A DNA stretch of 64,000 nucleotides, from contig NZ_PGES01000001.1 in assembly GCF_002797895.1 (NCBI RefSeq), positions 3,596,001-3,660,000 on the forward strand, read 5' to 3'. The position numbers were made by a program, and so were the translations under genes. The stretch comes from Janthinobacterium sp. 67 (GTDB lineage: Bacteria > Pseudomonadota > Gammaproteobacteria > Burkholderiales > Burkholderiaceae_D). A model generated the notes under the pieces. That model saw nothing but the letters and a program-made list of their open reading frames with translations, searched no databases and had not been told where the DNA came from. Of the stretch, positions 36,601 through 44,318 are shown piece by piece. The stretch's first letter is position 1; each line of letters starts with the position of its first letter.

Positions 36601-36754
36601 CATGACGATTCAAGGCGACAAGATCGAAATCACCTTCCATGTGCAGGTCGGCACCGATCCTCAAGCCATCGCGCGCGCCGTGAGCGTGGCGCTCGATCAG
36701 CGCGACCGCGAAAAGGCGGCACGCATCCGCTCGTCCTTGCGCGACCACGATTAA
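33668..36754 (+). CDS. T: Tail tape-measure protein (gpT-like)
   Basis: A 1028-residue protein that sets tail length. The N-terminus (DLKLQVVFAALDKITGPLKKIMGGS) and the following coiled coil to about residue 180 are typical. The middle carries several hydrophobic spans (VMITAFAVLAGLLLVLGPLML; LTPIGIAITVIAGAAFLIYKY). Residues about 666-880 hold three 72-residue tandem repeats (FFSGLWSD, FFTGIWSQ, FFADIWSR starts, each ending near a conserved WFG...LPA-FTDF block). The C-terminus contains FKEKLGIHSPSRVFAQLGDF, a recognised tape-measure end. Confidence 0.95.
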   Translation: MAGRDLKLQVVFAALDKITGPLKKIMGGSSDTAKALKATSDRLRELNTQQRNLGKFRELHSGINATRTKLKEAQDKLNDLAAKMKQTTTPTRALTREFNAAVKVTQALTLKGREQSQQFRVLRTSLKDAGIDTRQLGKAQEWLKNSIQLTNVELASQQKRLAASAAKQQRVTNATQHADKLRNKAGNLAMAGAGATATGAVLGAPVVKGLNEAKHYQTEVGRVNALGLGDKVSAEAVAFARNMKTYGTSQLDNLQLMRDGMSAFADVHHAEMVAPTLAKMKFANHAFFGEAEGADNERKFMDMLKVIELRGGLESKEKFEAQANIVQKVITATGGRVGPNEWLNMIKTGGLAAKGLKDDAFYYQMEPLVQEMGGNRVGTSLMSAYQNLYQGRTTKRSAKKLEEFGLIGDKSKVKHDKAGQISFLDPGALLGSELFRENQFEWMEKVLLPQLAKKGITEKKQVLDAIGSIFSNRTASNLHSQMYLQRVQIHKNEKLNRGAANIDQLDKLGRNSAAGKELEAQSKLANLKLTMGEKILPLYAQGLEMAITAVQRLNGFMERNPTVAKVMITAFAVLAGLLLVLGPLMLGIAAMIGPYAMLHVMFAKMGVTGGVLTPILRGLGGAFMWAGRAVLWLGRALTLTPIGIAITVIAGAAFLIYKYWEPIKAFFSGLWSDVKAAFAGGFVGINNLIANWSPLGLFYRAFAGVLGWFGVALPARFTDFAAGIRGRLAKGLAPLAGFFTGIWSQIKTAFAGGIAGVSALVANWTPLALFYRAFAGVLGWFGITLPATFTDFGANILQRITASWQPIGAFFADIWSRLRTVCAGGMGSITALIVNWSPVGVFYQAFAGVLNWFGIKLPAQFTEFGANILRGLVNGITGSMGAVKEAISNAGSSTIAWFKEKLGIHSPSRVFAQLGDFTMQGLAVGLDRSEGAPIAKVSGLAQRLTQLGAGIAIGTATALPASAFDTRAPLAQGGFGAGMTIQGDKIEITFHVQVGTDPQAIARAVSVALDQRDREKAARIRSSLRDHD
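35663..36310 (+). repeat. Three 216-bp tandem repeats inside gene T
   Basis: Repeat units start at 35663, 35879 and 36095, exactly 216 bp (72 codons) apart, and encode FFxxIWSxxKxAFAGG...NW.P...FYRAFAGVLGWFG...LPA.FTDF. They are in phase with the gene. Unit number would change tail length in steps of about 72 residues. Confidence 0.85.
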
Positions 36755-36769
36755 AGAAAGAAGCACACC

Positions 36770-37378
36770 ATGATGATGATTTTAGGAATGTTCGTGTTCA
36801 GCCTGCCGACCTTGGCCTATCACGAGCTGCAGCGGCAAACGGAATGGAAGCACGCCAGCACGGCGCGCGTGGGCCTGCGCGATGCGCACCAGTACGTGGG
36901 ACCCGGCGATGACACCATCACCCTGTCGGGCTGGGTGGCGCCGGAACTGACCGGCTCCCTGTATTCGCTCGATGCCCTGCGCATGATGGCCGACACAGGC
37001 AAGTCGTGGATTTTGATCCAGGGCACGGGCCGCATTCTCGGCTCGTACCGCATCACGAGCATGACGGAAGGCCGCAGCATCCTGGACGGCAGCGGCGGCG
37101 CGCGGCGCGTCGAATTCTCGATTGCGCTCAAGCGCGACGACGACGGCGTGCTGGCCATGGTCGGCCTGGGCGACATCGGCGACCTGAAAAACATGCTCAG
37201 CATCGACGGCATGACCAGCAGCATTGCCGGCGCGGCCAGGAATGCCGTGGGCAGCGTGGTGGGCAATGTGGTCGGCGGCATCACGTCGAAATATGGCGGC
37301 GTGGTCAGCGAGATGAAAGACAGGATCGGCGGCAGCATCAGCGGCGCCATCGGCAGCGCGGCGGACAAGTTCAAATGA
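36770..37378 (+). CDS. U: Tail protein U (gpU-like)
   Basis: A 202-residue P2 gpU-family protein needed for tail completion. The N-terminal MILGMFVFSLPTLAYHELQRQTEW and middle WVLIQGTGRILGSYRI-like segment (here WILIQGTGRILGSYRI) are typical. The C-terminus is a Gly/Ala/Val-rich segment (GNVVGGITSKYGG). It overlaps D by ATGA. Slightly longer than P2 gpU (159) because of this tail, as in other Burkholderiales phages. Confidence 0.93.
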   Translation: MMMILGMFVFSLPTLAYHELQRQTEWKHASTARVGLRDAHQYVGPGDDTITLSGWVAPELTGSLYSLDALRMMADTGKSWILIQGTGRILGSYRITSMTEGRSILDGSGGARRVEFSIALKRDDDGVLAMVGLGDIGDLKNMLSIDGMTSSIAGAARNAVGSVVGNVVGGITSKYGGVVSEMKDRIGGSISGAIGSAADKFK

Positions 37379-38643
37379 GCGAGCACATTCCCGCCTTCAA
37401 GGTCAGCATCGAGGACAAGGATTTGACGGCCATCGTGTCGGCGCGGCTGATCAATTTGACCTTGACCCTGTGCCGTGGCGACGAGAGCGACCAGCTCGAC
37501 ATTTCCCTGGACGACAGCGACGGCAAGCTGGCCCTGCCGCCGCGCGGCGCGCAGATCGCCCTGTGGCTGGGCTGGCAAGCGTCCGGCCTGGTGGATATGG
37601 GCAAGTTCACTGTGGACGAGGTGGAGCACAGCGGCGCGCCCGACACCATCACCCTGCGCGCCAGGTCTGCCAACCTGATCGACACCTTCAAACAGCAGCA
37701 GGAACACAGCTTTCACAAGACCACCCTGGGCGCCATCATCGAGGCGATTGCCTTTCGCAACGAGCTGGCGTCGGGCGTGTCGGCGCGCCTGCGCGATACC
37801 GCCGTCGAGCACATCGACCAGACCCACGAAAGCGATGCGGCCTTCCTGCGCCGCCTGGGCAGAAAATACGACGCGGTGGCCACAGTCAAAAATGACACGC
37901 TGCTGTTCATCCCTATCAACCAGAGCCGCACCGCCAGCGGCAAGGCGCTGCCCGTCATCCCCATCAAGCGTGCCCTGGGCGACGGCCACCGCTACCACAG
38001 CGCCGAAAGCGACGCCTACACGGGCGTGCGCGCCTTCTGGCATGACGAGCGCTACGCGCGCCGCCGCAGCGTGGTGGCCGGCGTGCCCGGCAACAGCAAG
38101 CGCCTGCGCACCACCTTCGCCAACGAAACCGATGCGCGCGCGGCGGCCGTCGCCGAATGGCAGCGCATCCTGCGCGGCCTTGCCACCTTTGAAATGACCC
38201 TGGCCCTGGGCAACCCGGCCGTGTTCCCGCAATCGCCTGTCACCGTGCAAGGCTTCAAGCCCGAGATCGACGCCACCGAATGGCTATCGGTCAAGGTCAC
38301 GCACAGCCTGGGCGGCAACGGCTTTACCACGCGGGTGGAATTTGAAACGAAGACGGAAGCGGTCGAGGACGAGCGCGAGGACGAGAAAGACCCGGACGAA
38401 GGCGTCACGGGCGTGGTGGCAAAGTGGAAGGACGTGGCGGCGAAGAGGAAAAAAGCGGGACAGGAACAGGCAGGTGTCACGGGCATGCTCAAGACGCTGG
38501 AGCATCTTTACAAGAGCAAGCAGGCCGCGAAGCGGGCGGCCCTGCATGCGTGGAGACATATCGAGGAAGTACGAGAAATCATTCGTGAAAACAGTGACGA
38601 TAATCGATTGCCTACTCAAGCCCGCAGCAACGAAACCGCATGA
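37375..38643 (+). CDS. D: Late-control / tail protein D (gpD-like)
   Basis: A 422-residue P2 gpD-family baseplate hub protein (T4 gp27-like). Its features include PAFKVSIEDKDLTAIVSARLINLTLTLCRG, IDQTHESDAAFLRRLGRKYDAVATVKN and LFIPINQSRTASG. The start is the ATG overlapping the U stop. The C-terminal tail is charged and long (EREDEKDPDEG, then AAKRKKAG). It ends the tail operon before an AT-rich cargo gene transcribed in the opposite direction; the classical ogr gene is not found here but further right. Confidence 0.95.
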   Translation: MSEHIPAFKVSIEDKDLTAIVSARLINLTLTLCRGDESDQLDISLDDSDGKLALPPRGAQIALWLGWQASGLVDMGKFTVDEVEHSGAPDTITLRARSANLIDTFKQQQEHSFHKTTLGAIIEAIAFRNELASGVSARLRDTAVEHIDQTHESDAAFLRRLGRKYDAVATVKNDTLLFIPINQSRTASGKALPVIPIKRALGDGHRYHSAESDAYTGVRAFWHDERYARRRSVVAGVPGNSKRLRTTFANETDARAAAVAEWQRILRGLATFEMTLALGNPAVFPQSPVTVQGFKPEIDATEWLSVKVTHSLGGNGFTTRVEFETKTEAVEDEREDEKDPDEGVTGVVAKWKDVAAKRKKAGQEQAGVTGMLKTLEHLYKSKQAAKRAALHAWRHIEEVREIIRENSDDNRLPTQARSNETA

Positions 38644-38827
38644 ACCTGCTCATAACGACGGCTTCTACGCCGTTGAGATCAATCGTCAGTAGAGGTATCG
38701 GGAGCTTGATCTTAGGCCACCACTCCATAACTCACCCCCGCCTGCTCTCAATGAATTAATTTCCACTCAGTGATTCATTTTTTGGCGAGCACAATTTTCC
38801 CATTTAGATATTAGCGGCACCACTTCC

Positions 38828-39706
38828 TTACTTTTTACTTGGCATAACATCATCCCCCATTTCCATCAACTCAATTATCAATGCCACTTCTCGCCTTTCA
38901 AGAAAATTGGAGTTTAATTCAAAAGCATTAAGGGTGGAGCAGCAAATAAAAGCACTTAACTTATAGAGATAAGCTAATGCGCTGATCATATTGTAGTCAT
39001 GCTGAGCTTCCAGCTTGAGTGAAGCGTGGCTAGTATGTGCATATAGACTAAGGACATGATACTGAAGAATTCCATACTCATGTGGAATTTTCGTGTAGGC
39101 GAGTAAATCGTTCCAACTCAACTTTTTCTCCGCATCGACCCGCCAATAACCATTTTTCACAGCATCTTTTATATCTTTATTCAGTAATTTATAAACTGGA
39201 CTTTTAACAATAAATTCCTTGCATTCAGTAATTTCACTTTTAATGTTGACAATTTCCCTATCATATATCTCACGATATCCTGAAAAATCCTTTATTCTCT
39301 CGTATGTTCTTTTACTATCCAACACCCCTGAAAGCCGGTAACACTCATATTTAAAATCTTTCTCATCCAAGTCTCCATTCCCAATTGTATTTGTTGTTAT
39401 ATATTGAAAAAGAAGATACAGTTCATGACACGTTCTAATTTGAACATTTATTGACCTAACATCTATGTATTTTCTTTCTGGAGTAAAGACGTAATTCGTA
39501 CCTTTTGACAAAGTCAGTATTGTATTGTAATTTTTGAAAAATATTTTAAATAAACCATATTTCCACTCATCTGCCGCCGTCATTTCTCCAGCAACTTCTT
39601 CCAGCTTCATATGGATTTTGACAAGCGCACCAAAAACTATCTCAGCAACTTCGTCATTTCTTATGCTTTTCGTAATTCCATCGAACTCTTCCTGATTCAT
39701 TTGCAT
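38828..39706 (-). CDS. DUF5677-like protein, AT-rich cargo between D and repressor
   Basis: A protein of about 292 residues, AT-rich and almost entirely helical, lying convergent to gene D. Conserved-looking parts are YRLSGVLDSKRTYERI and the histidine-rich YHVLSLYAHTSHASLKLE near residue 220-240, recalling the DUF5677/HEPN-like helical group, but this is only a resemblance. ATG 39706 is preferred because AAGGGG precedes it at proper spacing. It has its own AT-rich upstream region. Function unknown; place and composition indicate an acquired cargo gene. Confidence 0.65.
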   Translation of the reverse strand: MQMNQEEFDGITKSIRNDEVAEIVFGALVKIHMKLEEVAGEMTAADEWKYGLFKIFFKNYNTILTLSKGTNYVFTPERKYIDVRSINVQIRTCHELYLLFQYITTNTIGNGDLDEKDFKYECYRLSGVLDSKRTYERIKDFSGYREIYDREIVNIKSEITECKEFIVKSPVYKLLNKDIKDAVKNGYWRVDAEKKLSWNDLLAYTKIPHEYGILQYHVLSLYAHTSHASLKLEAQHDYNMISALAYLYKLSAFICCSTLNAFELNSNFLERREVALIIELMEMGDDVMPSKK

Positions 39707-39932
39707 AAACACCCCTTAGTTAATTAGTTCATAAAATAGCCATACTCGTGCAATTTATATATTTATTTTTGCATTACTACAGGCCAATAATTAAATATTC
39801 GATTGTGGATGTAGTATCAAATGGATCTGATCGCATCACCTTCGTCAACCGCTCGCCCCCAAGTTGTTGAAAATTATGCAGAAAAAACAAGTGGCAATTA
39901 CAATAAGCATAAGAAGATTTATCATTTGCAGA

Positions 39933-40376
39933 CTATTTTTCCTTTTTTCGTCCGCTGCCGGTCACATTAAAAGTCTGCGGCCCAATGATGTTCCCCACGA
40001 AATTCTGCCCAATCTTGCCGTGGGTTTCAACGTGTGGGGCATTCCCTGCTTGGGATGCTGGGGGCGTTGGCGAGCGCATGCCGTCAATCATCCCAAGTAC
40101 GCCTGCTTTCCCGCGAACATCCATACTTCTATAGCCATCCAACAATTCTCTCTCATCCGAAGTAACGGCTGATTGCAATCTCTCACCCGTAAGTATGTAG
40201 TGGACATCGACCCCGATCCCAGCCAGCGCTCGTAAGTAAAGCGCATCCGGGGCACGCTCGTCTTGTTCATACAGCGTTTGTGCGCGTCGCTTCAGCCCGG
40301 CGACGGCAGCAAAATCTTCCTGATTCATGCCCAGCCGTTGACGCTCTTCTTTTAGTATTTCACCAATTGATCTCAT
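39933..40376 (-). CDS. Phage repressor, XRE-type helix-turn-helix (C-like)
   Basis: A 147-residue immunity repressor. The helix-turn-helix is at the N-terminus (IGEILKEERQRLGMNQEDFAAVAGLKRRAQTLYEQDERAPD, split). A central helical linker leads to a C-terminal VGNIIGPQTFNVTGSG segment seen in repressors of related phages. It is divergent from the early operon across an 82-bp gap containing the operator. No LexA-type peptidase domain is visible, so induction by RecA-stimulated cleavage is not expected. Confidence 0.9.
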   Translation of the reverse strand: MRSIGEILKEERQRLGMNQEDFAAVAGLKRRAQTLYEQDERAPDALYLRALAGIGVDVHYILTGERLQSAVTSDERELLDGYRSMDVRGKAGVLGMIDGMRSPTPPASQAGNAPHVETHGKIGQNFVGNIIGPQTFNVTGSGRKKEK

Positions 40377-40423
40377 TTGTGCGCAAATTCTTCTTTACAA
40401 TGCTCTCATTTGAGAGCTATAGT
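40372..40423 (+). promoter_or_regulatory. Lytic promoter with operator palindrome in the spacer
   Basis: A promoter TTTACA (40394-40399), 18-bp spacer, TATAGT (40418-40423) drives the early operon. The perfect 16-bp palindrome GCTCTCA-TT-TGAGAGC (40402-40417) fills the spacer, where repressor binding would block RNA polymerase. A second CTCATTTG half-site at 40372-40379 overlaps the start of the repressor gene, compatible with autorepression. Confidence 0.78.
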
Positions 40424-40458
40424 TATGCCATACCATAGCGATTACAGATCATAACATT

Positions 40459-40662
40459 ATGAAAAACGTATCCATAGCGAGGCGCACGGCCAAGGGCGTC
40501 ACGACTAAGCCCCTTGGCGTCCGTCTGACATCGGACGAGGTGAATGAAGTCGAAGGCTACGCAGAAAAACTGGAGCGCTCCCGTGCCTGGTTTCTCCGCT
40601 TCCTGATCCTTCGCGGCCTCGCCGATTACAAGCGTGAACTCGCTTCTAAATCCATTCACTAA
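40459..40662 (+). CDS. Early RHH-like small protein
   Basis: A 67-residue protein, first of the early operon, with a ribbon-helix-helix style: VRLTSDEVNEVEGYAEKLERSRAWFLRFLI. Basic N-terminus. The position corresponds to the P2 cox/apl slot, so it may control excision and the repressor promoter; sequence similarity to Cox is not evident. A short leader from the promoter runs about 35 bp to its ATG. Confidence 0.72.
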   Translation: MKNVSIARRTAKGVTTKPLGVRLTSDEVNEVEGYAEKLERSRAWFLRFLILRGLADYKRELASKSIH

Positions 40663-40672
40663 GGACAACGTC

Positions 40673-40876
40673 ATGTACCCCGATGCAAAACGTATCCGCA
40701 GCCACCGCGTCATGCTGCGCCTGGACGCTTACGAGCACCAGCTTGTTTCCTCAATCGCTAATTACCAGGGCGAAGAGCTTGCGGTGCTGGTGCGCCAGAT
40801 CGTGATGCGTGAAGCCTTGGCCGTGATCGCCTTGGATGACGCCACCATCGACAGCGTACAGCGTCGCAGTGTGTAA
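40673..40876 (+). CDS. Early small protein, RHH-like
   Basis: A 67-residue protein starting MYPDAKRIRSHRVMLRLDAYEHQLVSSIAN, with a strand followed by two helices compatible with a ribbon-helix-helix fold. AAGGA precedes the ATG. It lies 10 bp after the first early gene. Function unknown; probably DNA binding. Confidence 0.65.
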   Translation: MYPDAKRIRSHRVMLRLDAYEHQLVSSIANYQGEELAVLVRQIVMREALAVIALDDATIDSVQRRSV

Positions 40877-40913
40877 ACCGAGTCACTTTTGAGCAACTCT
40901 AAAGTTACAGAAA

Positions 40914-41102
40914 ATGCCAGACCATCAAATTAACCTCAATGACGAAGAGCGCGCGGTGCTGGAACTCGTGCGCCAACGCCAGGGGCTGGCAAGTATCGAC
41001 CAGGCGGCTGAATGGCTCGTCAAGTCGCGCTTACGCAAGCAGTCAAAAAACATGACAGGTCGCGGTCGCGCCCTGTACCAAGTGGAAAGAAAGCTGAAAT
41101 GA
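40914..41102 (+). CDS. Early hypothetical protein
   Basis: A 62-residue protein, helical (LNDEERAVLELVRQRQGLASIDQAAEWLV) with a basic C-terminus (RKQSKNMTGRGRALYQVERKLK). It overlaps the start of the ogr-like gene by four bases (ATGA). Frequently seen in the same place in related phages, to my recollection; no defined function. Confidence 0.65.
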   Translation: MPDHQINLNDEERAVLELVRQRQGLASIDQAAEWLVKSRLRKQSKNMTGRGRALYQVERKLK

Positions 41103-41362
41103 GAGTCATCGGCCTGCCCTGCCCGCATTGCGAATACACCGTCCGCGCCGTCAAAAGCCGCACGATGTCCGCCATGTTCAAGGAAATCACCTACATGTGC
41201 CAGAACCCCGACTGCGGGCACTCCTTCGTGGCAGGCCTGGAAGTACTGCGCACGCTCTCGCTGTCCGCCATGCCCAAGGCCGATATCCGCATCCCGATGT
41301 CCCAGCATGCGCGCGCGGCAGCCACCAGCCAGCTGGCCCTGGACCTGACTGCGGGCTGCTGA
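41099..41362 (+). CDS. ogr: Ogr/Delta-like late transcription activator
   Basis: An 87-residue zinc-finger protein of the Ogr/Delta family. The metal site is CPHC at residues 7-10 with CQNPDCGHSFV near residues 38-48, plus RAVKSRTMSAMFKEITYMC between them. Ogr activates the late promoters of P2-like phages by contacting RNA polymerase. In P2 it lies after D; here it lies in the early operon, overlapping the previous small gene. A longer in-frame start at 41012 would overlap that gene, so 41099 is chosen. Confidence 0.92.
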   Translation: MRVIGLPCPHCEYTVRAVKSRTMSAMFKEITYMCQNPDCGHSFVAGLEVLRTLSLSAMPKADIRIPMSQHARAAATSQLALDLTAGC

Positions 41363-41484
41363 TGACTATCCCGATCCTCGCGCCGCCGTAATCCAGCCGC
41401 CGTAACTCCCCCCTCATTTGCTGTGCCCTGCAGCGCTCCCTTCTGAGCGTGCGGGATTCGTTCAACCTGAAATAAGGAAAACCG

Positions 41485-41886
41485 ATGGAAAACACGCTAC
41501 ACGCGACCAGTCATGCTGACAAATCCATGGCATCAAGCACGATCCGCCCGACCTTCCAAAATTGCATTGTCCCCGTGGCACCTACGTGTTTTCTGCTGCA
41601 AGCTGGCGCGGGCATCGGCATCGCGGCGCTGACCGCCCGCATCCATGAGATTGCCAAGACCTATCACGCCTACGGCGCCGCCAATCTGACCTTCATCGTC
41701 AGCGATGCGCAGGCACTGGAGCGTGACGGCTTTTTCGCGCCAGCCAAGCAACGCGCCCTGGTCGGCAAACTGCCCATCAAGGTGAACTACCTTTTCGCCA
41801 CTGAAACGGGTTCCCGGCACTGCTGCGGCACATCGCACACGCTCCCGTACTGGGCAGAACATTTTCTCAAGCCAGGGGCACGCTGA
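41485..41886 (+). CDS. Early hypothetical protein
   Basis: A 133-residue protein starting MENTLHATSHADKS with a good AAGGAA site upstream. The central part (GIAALTARIHEIAKTYHAYGAANLTFIVSD) is moderately hydrophobic. Two adjacent cysteines (RHCCGTSH) are near residue 110. It overlaps the next tiny gene by one base (TGATG). No family recognised. Confidence 0.65.
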   Translation: MENTLHATSHADKSMASSTIRPTFQNCIVPVAPTCFLLQAGAGIGIAALTARIHEIAKTYHAYGAANLTFIVSDAQALERDGFFAPAKQRALVGKLPIKVNYLFATETGSRHCCGTSHTLPYWAEHFLKPGAR

Positions 41887-41984
41887 TGCAGCGCCTGGCC
41901 AAGACCTGCGGCATCTGGCTGCTGTCGCTCCTGATCGTCATTACCCCTGACGTGCTGCGGGCCATCGGCACCATCAAGGACTGA
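41886..41984 (+). CDS. 32-residue membrane peptide
   Basis: A tiny gene starting at the ATG in TGATG after the previous stop: MQRLAKTCGIWLLSLLIVIT then PDVLRAIGTIKD. A single hydrophobic span with a positively charged N-terminus suggests insertion into the inner membrane. The tight coupling in an otherwise gapless operon supports translation. It is too short for usual gene finders. Confidence 0.5.
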   Translation: MQRLAKTCGIWLLSLLIVITPDVLRAIGTIKD

Positions 41985-41987
41985 ACC

Positions 41988-42341
41988 ATGCCGGCGTCCC
42001 TTATCGACAATCACCTGTCCTTCCAGCCTGCCGCCGAGATTCTGGCCGCGCGCGACAAGGACATGCCGACGCCACCGGGCGCCGGGCATGCGCTGGCCGC
42101 CATCGCCGAAGCCAAGGCCCAGTTGCGCAGCATCAAGCCGCGCAACCTGGCGCCCTTCATGGCCCAGGCCTGGGGATTGTCACCGCGTGGCGCGCGCCGT
42201 TCCGTGCTGATCGCCGCCGACATGGACGCCGACCGCTGGGAATCGCCGATTCACTCATTTACAGAGGAGGAGCGCATCGCGCTGCGCGCCGCCACCTCTG
42301 CCGCTATCCGTGTGTACGAAAGACTGTTGAATGCAATCTAA
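41988..42341 (+). CDS. Early hypothetical protein upstream of gene A
   Basis: A 117-residue helical protein (ALAAIAEAKAQLRSIKPRNLAPFMAQAWGLSPRGARRSVLIAADMD, split). It overlaps the start of gene A by 11 bp. The helix-rich AQAWGLSPRGARRSVL segment may be a small DNA-binding fold. Unknown function. Confidence 0.7.
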   Translation: MPASLIDNHLSFQPAAEILAARDKDMPTPPGAGHALAAIAEAKAQLRSIKPRNLAPFMAQAWGLSPRGARRSVLIAADMDADRWESPIHSFTEEERIALRAATSAAIRVYERLLNAI

Positions 42342-44169
42342 ACAAATCCTGCTGCCTGCCCCGCAACGTCACGAAGCCTTCTTGCGCTCCGCGCAGTTTG
42401 CGCCCGAGCTGGCCCGCATCCCGTACAAGTGGCGCAACCGCATCATCACGGCCGCCCTGGCCAAAATGGCCTGGTCGTCCTGGTACAAAATTTACGAGTC
42501 CATCGCCATCGGCTTTGTACGCGAGTTCGCCGAGCAGTACGTGCCGGCCGGCGTCGACCTATCGCAAAGCGACGCCGACATCGTGGCCACGGCCGAACGT
42601 GCGGCCGCCGGCGTCACCAAAATGCTGTGGATGGCCATATCTGAAACGCACGCCTTGCAGATCATGGAAGACGAATGCGCCTCGTATGGCATCGAGCTGC
42701 CAGAGTTCGACACGCTGACCGACACCATCGCCCGCCTGGTGGACGCCCGCTGGTGGCGCCGCCAACTGCGCAAGCGCGTCAAGCGCGCCTTCGAGGCGGG
42801 CAATATCCGCCTGGGCTATGTGAACTATCGCGGCGAACCCTACGCCAGCAACGACGCCGTGCTGTCGCGCCTGGCTCAAAACCGCCGCAACGCGGCAGCG
42901 CTGGCCGCCACCCTGGTGCAAAACGAGAACGGCCAGCAATTCAGCATCGCCGAACTGGCCGAGAAAACCACCGCCAACAAGGCCATCCGGCGCGGCGAGC
43001 TGATGTTGCGCATCAACGGCTTTGAACAGATCGCCCGCGAGTGCGGCGACCAAGGCATTTTCATCACCTGGACCTGCCCATCGCGCTTCCACGCCATGCA
43101 GCACAGCGGCAAGCCGAACGACAAGTTCGACGGCTCGACGCCACGCGAAGCAAATGCCTACCTGGGCAAGATGACATCGCTGTGCCGCTCCGCGCTGGCG
43201 CGCCGTGGCATCGGCCTGTACGGCTTTCGCATCGCCGAACCACATCACGACGGCTGCCCGCATTGGCATCTGCTGCTATTCGTGCGCCCCACCGCGAAAT
43301 ACAAGACGGCCTACCTGCAGGACGTGGCAGGCCGTGCCATCCGCATCATGAAGCGCTACGCCTGGCGCGTGGACCGTGGCGAACCGGGCGCCTTTGCGCG
43401 CCGCCTGGACGTGAAACGCATCGACTGGGCCAAGGGCAGCGCTGCCGGCTACATCGCCAAGTACGTGGCCAAGAACATTGACGGCGTGGCCGACCACAGG
43501 ACGAAAGAAGGCTATGTCGTCACGGCCGACACCGAAGGCGATGTCGAGCTGACGCCATCGGCGCGCGTCGAGTCCTGGGCGGCGTGCTGGGGCATCCGTC
43601 AATTCCAGCAATGGGGCGGCGCACCCGTTACCGTATGGCGCGAACTGCGCCGCATCGAGGAAAGCATGCTCAACGAAGCCCCGGCCGCCATGCGCCGCGC
43701 CTGGGACGCCGTGCAAAAGATCGACGGCGAAAAGCGCGCTTGCTGGGCGGAATACCTGCGCGCCCAGGGCGGCGCCCTGGTGCCGCGCAAGGAATTGGTC
43801 GTCACCCTGGCCAAGGACGAAAAGACCGTCATCGGCCGCTACGGTGAAACGCTGCGCACCACGCCCTACGGCGTGCGCTGCAGCGACCTGATCGGCGTGG
43901 TCTTCAAGTCCGTGCGCCATACGTGGACGCCAGTACAGGCCACAGGCGCTCGCGCGGTGGCTGTTGGGGTTGCCGTTCCTCGGACTCGTGTAAATAACTG
44001 TACGCACCCCGACCGCCCTGCCCCGGCCCCGCCGCCAGCGGCCCCCATACCGAACCTATCGGACGAGGCAAAAACAGCCTTGATTGCCGCCTGGGCGGCC
44101 GTCAACGCCTGCCCATACCCCCGGCTGATCGTCACAGACAACCCACCCCAAGAAGGAAATGGCACATGA
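42331..44169 (+). CDS. A: Replication initiation endonuclease (gpA-like)
   Basis: A 612-residue HUH-type rolling-circle initiator. The metal motif is HWH at residues 311-313 within GCPHWHLLLF; the catalytic tyrosines are in GYIAKYVAKNIDG (Y374 and Y378), with the YxxxY spacing of P2 gpA. It nicks the phage origin, which in P2 lies inside gene A. The N-terminal 200 residues are helical. The first ATG overlaps the previous gene. Length is slightly below that of P2 gpA (761), as in relatives with shorter C-termini. Confidence 0.95.
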   Translation: MQSKQILLPAPQRHEAFLRSAQFAPELARIPYKWRNRIITAALAKMAWSSWYKIYESIAIGFVREFAEQYVPAGVDLSQSDADIVATAERAAAGVTKMLWMAISETHALQIMEDECASYGIELPEFDTLTDTIARLVDARWWRRQLRKRVKRAFEAGNIRLGYVNYRGEPYASNDAVLSRLAQNRRNAAALAATLVQNENGQQFSIAELAEKTTANKAIRRGELMLRINGFEQIARECGDQGIFITWTCPSRFHAMQHSGKPNDKFDGSTPREANAYLGKMTSLCRSALARRGIGLYGFRIAEPHHDGCPHWHLLLFVRPTAKYKTAYLQDVAGRAIRIMKRYAWRVDRGEPGAFARRLDVKRIDWAKGSAAGYIAKYVAKNIDGVADHRTKEGYVVTADTEGDVELTPSARVESWAACWGIRQFQQWGGAPVTVWRELRRIEESMLNEAPAAMRRAWDAVQKIDGEKRACWAEYLRAQGGALVPRKELVVTLAKDEKTVIGRYGETLRTTPYGVRCSDLIGVVFKSVRHTWTPVQATGARAVAVGVAVPRTRVNNCTHPDRPAPAPPPAAPIPNLSDEAKTALIAAWAAVNACPYPRLIVTDNPPQEGNGT

Positions 44170-44318
44170 GCACCTATGCCGTGATCGTTCGCACGCAAAC
44201 CGAACGCTTTGAATTTTTTGAGGTTGCCGCATCCAGCGGCGACGTGATCGACGCCGCCATCGACCGCTACGGCGTGTGCGGCGTTACCGCCAAACTGAAA
44301 GGAGCACCGCAATGCTGA
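44166..44318 (+). CDS. 50-residue hypothetical protein
   Basis: A small gene overlapping the A stop by ATGA, starting MSTYAVIVRTQTERFEFFEV and ending KLKGAPQC. Beta-strand and helix pattern; no membrane span. It overlaps the next gene by 7 bp. Coupled translation supports expression. Function unknown. Confidence 0.55.
   Translation: MSTYAVIVRTQTERFEFFEVAASSGDVIDAAIDRYGVCGVTAKLKGAPQC

Noticed and set aside
36770..38643. Single 545-codon frame from 37006 to 38643 as one gene
   Set aside because: Its first 120 codons lie in the wrong frame of gene U; gene D starts at the ATG overlapping the U stop at 37375.
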